DNA of 16,727 nucleotides from an uncultured Lachnospiraceae bacterium (GTDB lineage Bacteria > Bacillota > Clostridia > Lachnospirales > Lachnospiraceae), in NCBI GenBank assembly GCA_947589175.1, contig CANPZR010000023.1, positions 1 through 16,727 on the forward strand, written 5' to 3'. A model generated the notes under the pieces. That model was not told where the DNA came from. It did not search any database and saw nothing but the letters and a program-made list of their open reading frames with translations. The translations under genes were made by a program, and so were the position numbers. Positions 12,673 through 16,727 of this stretch are shown here, piece by piece (the first letter of the stretch is position 1; each line of letters begins with the position of its first letter).

Positions 12673-15600
12673 ATGAAAAAGACTTTGAAAGACCGTGTCT
12701 TACACGGATTGAAATGTGTGACCCGCAAGTGTCGGATTCTGACCCGTCCGGCTATGTTCGTCATGGTATTGTTTTTGAGCGTGTACCATACCATTCGGGC
12801 CGTGCTCGCGGGACTGAGTTCCCGTCAGGCGCGCCGCCTGGTCTGCGGCGGGGCGGTTGTCTCCGTGCTGGTGCTGGCCCTGATCGTGTGGCCGTCCATG
12901 GCGGATGAGATCGCGGAGGGAGACGGGATCGAGATCGTGGATTCGTTTGAGACGGCGACCCCGGAGCCCACGCCGATTGAGACCGTGGAGCCCATTGCGA
13001 CAGAGGAGCTGACGCCGTCCGAGAGTCCGACGGAGACGCTGGAGCCTGTGGAGACGCCGGCGCCGGAAGCGAGCGGCGAGGAAGATCCGGCGGAGACCGC
13101 TGCGCCTGTCGATACGGCTGTGCCGACGGAGGGAGAAGAAGCGGCGCAGGACGAGGAGGACGGAGCGACAGACGAGGCTGAGCCGACCGGAGAAGAGCCG
13201 GGCGCAGAGACAGAGACGAACCGGGCGATTCGTTCGGGCCGTGAAAGACGTATAGATCTCCCGCAGCCGAGAGAGGCCATCAATGTTTCTGATTTGGATA
13301 TTACTATTTATCCACAGGAAAAAGTTAGCGGTGAATACAAGGAGCTTTCGGAAGAAAGCCGGACATTGAGAGTAGAGGTGAAGCCCGAAAGCGTAAAGCC
13401 AGATGTGGAGACGGTCAGCTTTCAATGGTATGAGGGAGATGAGCGAATTGAAGGGGCAGACGGGATGACTTATACGATCCCGGTAGGACATAATGCTGGA
13501 ACATATAACTTTTATTGCGAGGTAACTAATACAGCCAGGGAAGATTCCTCTATTAAAAAAGAAAAAAAAGTTGGACCTGTAGTGGTAGAAATTAGTAAAA
13601 AAGAACCAACAGAAAATGATGTGGTCTACACGATTCCCAAAGAATTGTGGTATACGGCAACAGAGCACGTTATCCCGGTTGAGGCAAAAGATGAAATCGA
13701 GGGTCTGGGACAAGTGGATATTCAGGCGACGCGTGCGGGAACGGGAATACCTAGTAAATTGATAACAGTGGGGGACTATGATCTGGAATTGTCTTTTAAA
13801 GGTGGGATTAACTATAAAGCCAAAAGCATTTCTTTAGATGAGACCGTGACGATCAAGCGCCTCGAGACGCCCGCCAATGCCTATACGATCAGAGGAACCA
13901 AGGGAAATGAAAAGGACGGAACACAGTGGTATACAACCGATGTGATGATTTATCCGAGAACCGGTTACCAGATTGGAACAAAAGAAGACGGCGATTTTCT
14001 GGATGTTCTCACATACAGTGAAAATCAAGAGGATCCGTTGTATCCTGAGGCAGTCTATCTGAAACAGAAAAGTACTGGGGCTGTCACAGAAAAAATTGCG
14101 ATTGATAAATTCCGCGTTGACACAACTCCTCCTACCGGAGAGTTCCATATCAATGGAAAAAAGCTGGAGCCGGCCGAAGGAGATGGAGCCATTTATTGTA
14201 ACAACACCGCGGGCATTACGATTGAGCCGACGGGAGACGGATTGTGCTCAAAGGAGGACGTGGAGTGTTCCTGGTATGTGTCGCCCAGGCTGCTGAGCAA
14301 TCCAAACACCGCGTCAAGATGGACGTCTGGCAAAGAGGTGGCTGTGGAGGAGAGCAGAGAGCGATTTTATCTCTATGCCAGATTGGTGGATCAGGCGGGA
14401 AATAAAGGCTATATTTCCACCGCCGAGATTATCATTGATAAGAAAGAGCCCCAGATTTTTTGCGAGGGAAAGAAGCTGAAGGACAATAGGACATATATTG
14501 CCGATGAAAAGACATTTACCGCAGAGGATGAGAATCTGAAAAGCGTTACTCATCAGAGAACGGGTGATGAACAGATCGTGACGGTGGAGGGAAATTCCTT
14601 TACACTCGTCAGTCCGGCGCAGGAAGGCGGTTCTGCGGAATATACAATTATAGCGGTAGACAAGGCGGGAAATGAAACAAAGGTGGAGCACGTCACGCTG
14701 ACCGATCCGGTGGATGATGTGACCGTGAGCAGCATGGATTTTGGCACGCTGACCTACGGAGACGCGACGGATGGACTTGCAAAGGAGCTGACTTTGACCA
14801 AAGGAGCCGACTATAATATTGAAGCGGATCCGGTTATTGAGTCTGTGAATGCGCTGCCGGACGAGAAGGGAGGAGAGTATTTTGATCTCGCGGGGGACAG
14901 CGCGTCCGGGTATACGATCTGCCCGAAGCCGGGGCTGCACGCCGGAGAATATGAAAATACTTTCCGGATTCACTACAGTGGCACGGAAACAGAATCTTCA
15001 ATAAAATTTACTGCCCATGTGACAATAGAAAAGGCAGATCTCACCGTAACCTATACAGGACATACCGCGTACTACCACACGATACCGGATTTCACGCCCT
15101 ATCTGGAAGTGACCGGGTTTGTAAATGGAGATACGGTGGAGAGCGTGCGTGAGGCGGAGAAGGAAGCATTTGACAGCGCTGTGGGCGTGGAGTACAACGG
15201 AGACGACGGGCTTCCTAAGCGCGCTATGGTTACGGATCCTCTTGTCATGCCGAAGACAGGCGGAGAGACGAGGGATTATGTGATAAGTACAGCAAATTCC
15301 GGTACCCTGACTGTGGAGCGCCGGACAGCGGAGCGGGGAAAGCAGTACACGCTTGACGGCCTCGAGGGCCGGGACGGCTGGTTCAACTCCGAGGTCTCGG
15401 TGAGCCCGGTGAGGGAGAGTACCGACGAGGCGCCGGAGGGCTATGTTATCAGCAGCACGACAGAGGACGGCGCCTACAGCGAGGAGGTCTTTCAGCCGGT
15501 GAACTGGAAAGAGGAGACCGATGCGGAACAGACGGCGCAGTTCTATCTGATGAACAAGAGCACCGGCGAGATTTTCTCCCAGTCCTCAGAAACCATCAAG

Positions 15601-16727
15601 ATTGACAAGACGCCGCCGTATCTGCAGGAAGAGCAGGGCATTTACGCGGCAGATCAGTGGTGGAGGGAATTTGTAAACGCAGTGACATTTAACAAGTTCT
15701 TCAACGACACGATGCAGGTAGACATCAGCGCGACGGACGACCTCAGCGGAATTGATGAAGAGATGGGTATTCAGTACTATGTGGCCAATGAGCCCGTGGA
15801 GCTTGATTGGCTGCAGGGAGAAGATGTTCCCTGGCAGACCGGAGATTCCTTTTTCCTGGAACCGGATGATTGGGGGAAGAAGATTGTATATGCCAAAATC
15901 ACCGACCGATCCGGCCTGTCGCTCTATCTGTCCACCGATGGACTGCTCATGGACAACAAGCCGCCTGCCATCGAGGTAGTCAAGGATGGTGAGGAGTATA
16001 TAACAGAAGTAAAGGAGATTCTGGTGTCCGACAGCAATCTCATCGAGACTACGCTGTACGAGGGCACGGATACGATGCAGGAAGGAAAGTCCTATCCAGT
16101 GGAAAATGGTGAGAGCCATATCACGATTGAATGCCCGGAGGAGGGATCGAAGATCTATACCATCGTGGCAAAGGACGGCTCCTATAATATGTCGGAAAAG
16201 ACATTTACGATTACAAAGCCGATTTACAATATCAAAGCGGAGAAGATATATCTCAGCGAGGTGACATACGGGTATACCGGCGCTCCTTCCGCCCGGGTGA
16301 CATGGAAGAACAGATCGGACGCCAATGCGGACGCCACGGTTTCGGATGTGGCGCTGAGCGACGCGAACAATTTCGCGGTGACAAAAGAGGGCGACGGATA
16401 TATAATTTCCGCGAAGCCGGATCTTCCCGCCGGAAATTACAGCACGCAGGTCACTCTGACCTACAACGGGAAGAAAGTGGAGGAGACCACGGCTGCTTTT
16501 TCCGTGAAAAAAGCGGTGCTGAACGCAAGATATCTCGGAGAAAACGTGTACTACAATATGACGCCGGATCTTCAGAACACCATTCAGGTGACAGGATTTG
16601 TGGGTTCGGAAAATGCTTCCACCGCTTCCGGCTATGTGGCTCCGGTCCTTGCGTTTAAGGGAGCGGCCAAGGAGACCCGCTCGTTAGAGCCTTCCGGCGG
16701 AGCGGCGGACAATTATAAGTTCCTATA
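12673..16727 (+). CDS. Large Ig/MBG-like repeat surface protein (3' end outside window)
   Basis: An open frame without a stop runs from 12673 to the window edge: 1351 residues, incomplete. Start: GGGGG (12663-12667) precedes the ATG at 12673; in-frame ATGs at 12649 and 12661 lack such a site. A basic N-terminus is followed by two hydrophobic stretches (about 27-38 and 57-76), then PSMADE, either an extended signal peptide or an anchor. Residues about 95-190 are an E/P/T-rich stalk. Beyond it come Ig-like modules: W252...C282 in the first, W419Y and W903F starts, repeated D-x-x-PP-type junctions (485-487, 979-982, 1094-1098) and MBG-like VTGFV strands (813, 1306). No enzyme motif is seen. Likely role is adhesion or a long cell-surface stalk. 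An LPXTG or similar anchor, if present, would be outside the window. Confidence 0.85.
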   Translation, partial: MKKTLKDRVLHGLKCVTRKCRILTRPAMFVMVLFLSVYHTIRAVLAGLSSRQARRLVCGGAVVSVLVLALIVWPSMADEIAEGDGIEIVDSFETATPEPTPIETVEPIATEELTPSESPTETLEPVETPAPEASGEEDPAETAAPVDTAVPTEGEEAAQDEEDGATDEAEPTGEEPGAETETNRAIRSGRERRIDLPQPREAINVSDLDITIYPQEKVSGEYKELSEESRTLRVEVKPESVKPDVETVSFQWYEGDERIEGADGMTYTIPVGHNAGTYNFYCEVTNTAREDSSIKKEKKVGPVVVEISKKEPTENDVVYTIPKELWYTATEHVIPVEAKDEIEGLGQVDIQATRAGTGIPSKLITVGDYDLELSFKGGINYKAKSISLDETVTIKRLETPANAYTIRGTKGNEKDGTQWYTTDVMIYPRTGYQIGTKEDGDFLDVLTYSENQEDPLYPEAVYLKQKSTGAVTEKIAIDKFRVDTTPPTGEFHINGKKLEPAEGDGAIYCNNTAGITIEPTGDGLCSKEDVECSWYVSPRLLSNPNTASRWTSGKEVAVEESRERFYLYARLVDQAGNKGYISTAEIIIDKKEPQIFCEGKKLKDNRTYIADEKTFTAEDENLKSVTHQRTGDEQIVTVEGNSFTLVSPAQEGGSAEYTIIAVDKAGNETKVEHVTLTDPVDDVTVSSMDFGTLTYGDATDGLAKELTLTKGADYNIEADPVIESVNALPDEKGGEYFDLAGDSASGYTICPKPGLHAGEYENTFRIHYSGTETESSIKFTAHVTIEKADLTVTYTGHTAYYHTIPDFTPYLEVTGFVNGDTVESVREAEKEAFDSAVGVEYNGDDGLPKRAMVTDPLVMPKTGGETRDYVISTANSGTLTVERRTAERGKQYTLDGLEGRDGWFNSEVSVSPVRESTDEAPEGYVISSTTEDGAYSEEVFQPVNWKEETDAEQTAQFYLMNKSTGEIFSQSSETIKIDKTPPYLQEEQGIYAADQWWREFVNAVTFNKFFNDTMQVDISATDDLSGIDEEMGIQYYVANEPVELDWLQGEDVPWQTGDSFFLEPDDWGKKIVYAKITDRSGLSLYLSTDGLLMDNKPPAIEVVKDGEEYITEVKEILVSDSNLIETTLYEGTDTMQEGKSYPVENGESHITIECPEEGSKIYTIVAKDGSYNMSEKTFTITKPIYNIKAEKIYLSEVTYGYTGAPSARVTWKNRSDANADATVSDVALSDANNFAVTKEGDGYIISAKPDLPAGNYSTQVTLTYNGKKVEETTAAFSVKKAVLNARYLGENVYYNMTPDLQNTIQVTGFVGSENASTASGYVAPVLAFKGAAKETRSLEPSGGAADNYKFL
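13921..16727 (+). repeat. Protein-level super-repeat in the surface protein
   Basis: The same order of modules appears twice. WYTTDV (419) matches WFNSEV (903); VDTTPP (482-487) matches IDKTPP (977-982); YARLVDQAGN (568) matches YAKITDRSG (1073); YTIIAVDKAGN (657) matches YTIVAKDGSYN (1162); VTGFVNGDT (813) matches VTGFVGSEN (1306). Offsets are 484-505 residues, so one unit is about 490 residues. The DNA is strongly diverged. Confidence 0.7.

Noticed and set aside
12669..12908. Short plus-strand frame at the start of the surface-protein gene
   Set aside because: It is out of frame with the 1351-residue open frame, which has the better ribosome site, a hydrophobic leader and long coherent domain content.
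12700..13713. 337-residue minus-strand frame, and the Ser/Val-rich frame at 12825-13283
   Set aside because: Both are antisense to the E/P/T-rich stalk; low-complexity GC-rich codons leave several frames open by composition.

Overview
The window looks like a chromosomal segment from a gut-type Clostridia, most likely Lachnospiraceae. The evidence is a tandem feoA-feoA-feoB locus with a Cys-rich FeoB-associated mini-protein, strong AGGAGG-type ribosome sites, a PD-(D/E)XK AAA-ATPase of the kind common in Clostridia, and a huge Ig-like surface protein. Base composition is mixed: moderately GC-rich housekeeping-like genes sit beside visibly AT-rich stretches (about 5.4-6.9 kb and 9.9-12.4 kb). 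Family assignments come from reading motifs; no database search was run.

Layout. (1) 1-303: a non-coding lead-in, then tRNA-Arg(ACG) with its own promoter and terminator. (2) 308-3996: an iron locus. A DtxR-family metalloregulator reads leftward, and feoA, feoA and feoB read rightward. A perfect 16-bp palindrome, GTTAG-N6-CTAAC, lies on the feoA promoter, and a second copy of the motif lies upstream of feoB. FeoB has two unusual insertions. (3) 4084-8927: a strong promoter and a hairpin-rich leader precede a five-gene run with short gaps or ATGA overlaps: FeoB-associated Cys-rich membrane protein (48 aa), PHP-family histidinol-phosphatase-like protein, AAA-ATPase/PD-(D/E)XK protein, stand-alone TrpF, and a membrane-anchored lipase-like hydrolase. 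The run ends at a perfect 15-bp hairpin. (4) 9003-12375: a PadR repressor with its own palindromic operator, a HAAS-like membrane protein, a secreted orphan, a PPC-domain exported protein and a cytoplasmic orphan, all rightward. (5) 12567-12607: a near-identical second copy (40 of 41 bases) of the hairpin that ends region 3, so region 4 is bracketed by direct copies of one palindromic element. (6) 12673 to the window edge: the first 1351 residues of a very large surface protein with an extended signal/anchor, an E/P/T-rich stalk and Ig/MBG-like modules in a roughly 490-residue super-repeat.

How the parts may work together. The DtxR-type regulator probably senses Fe(II) and represses feoA1 and possibly feoB. 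FeoB imports Fe(II) with FeoA partners, and the small Cys-rich membrane protein is a known companion of FeoB in this group. The PadR-HAAS pair looks like a regulatory/membrane signalling module controlling the exported proteins behind it. That cassette is the best candidate for something undescribed.
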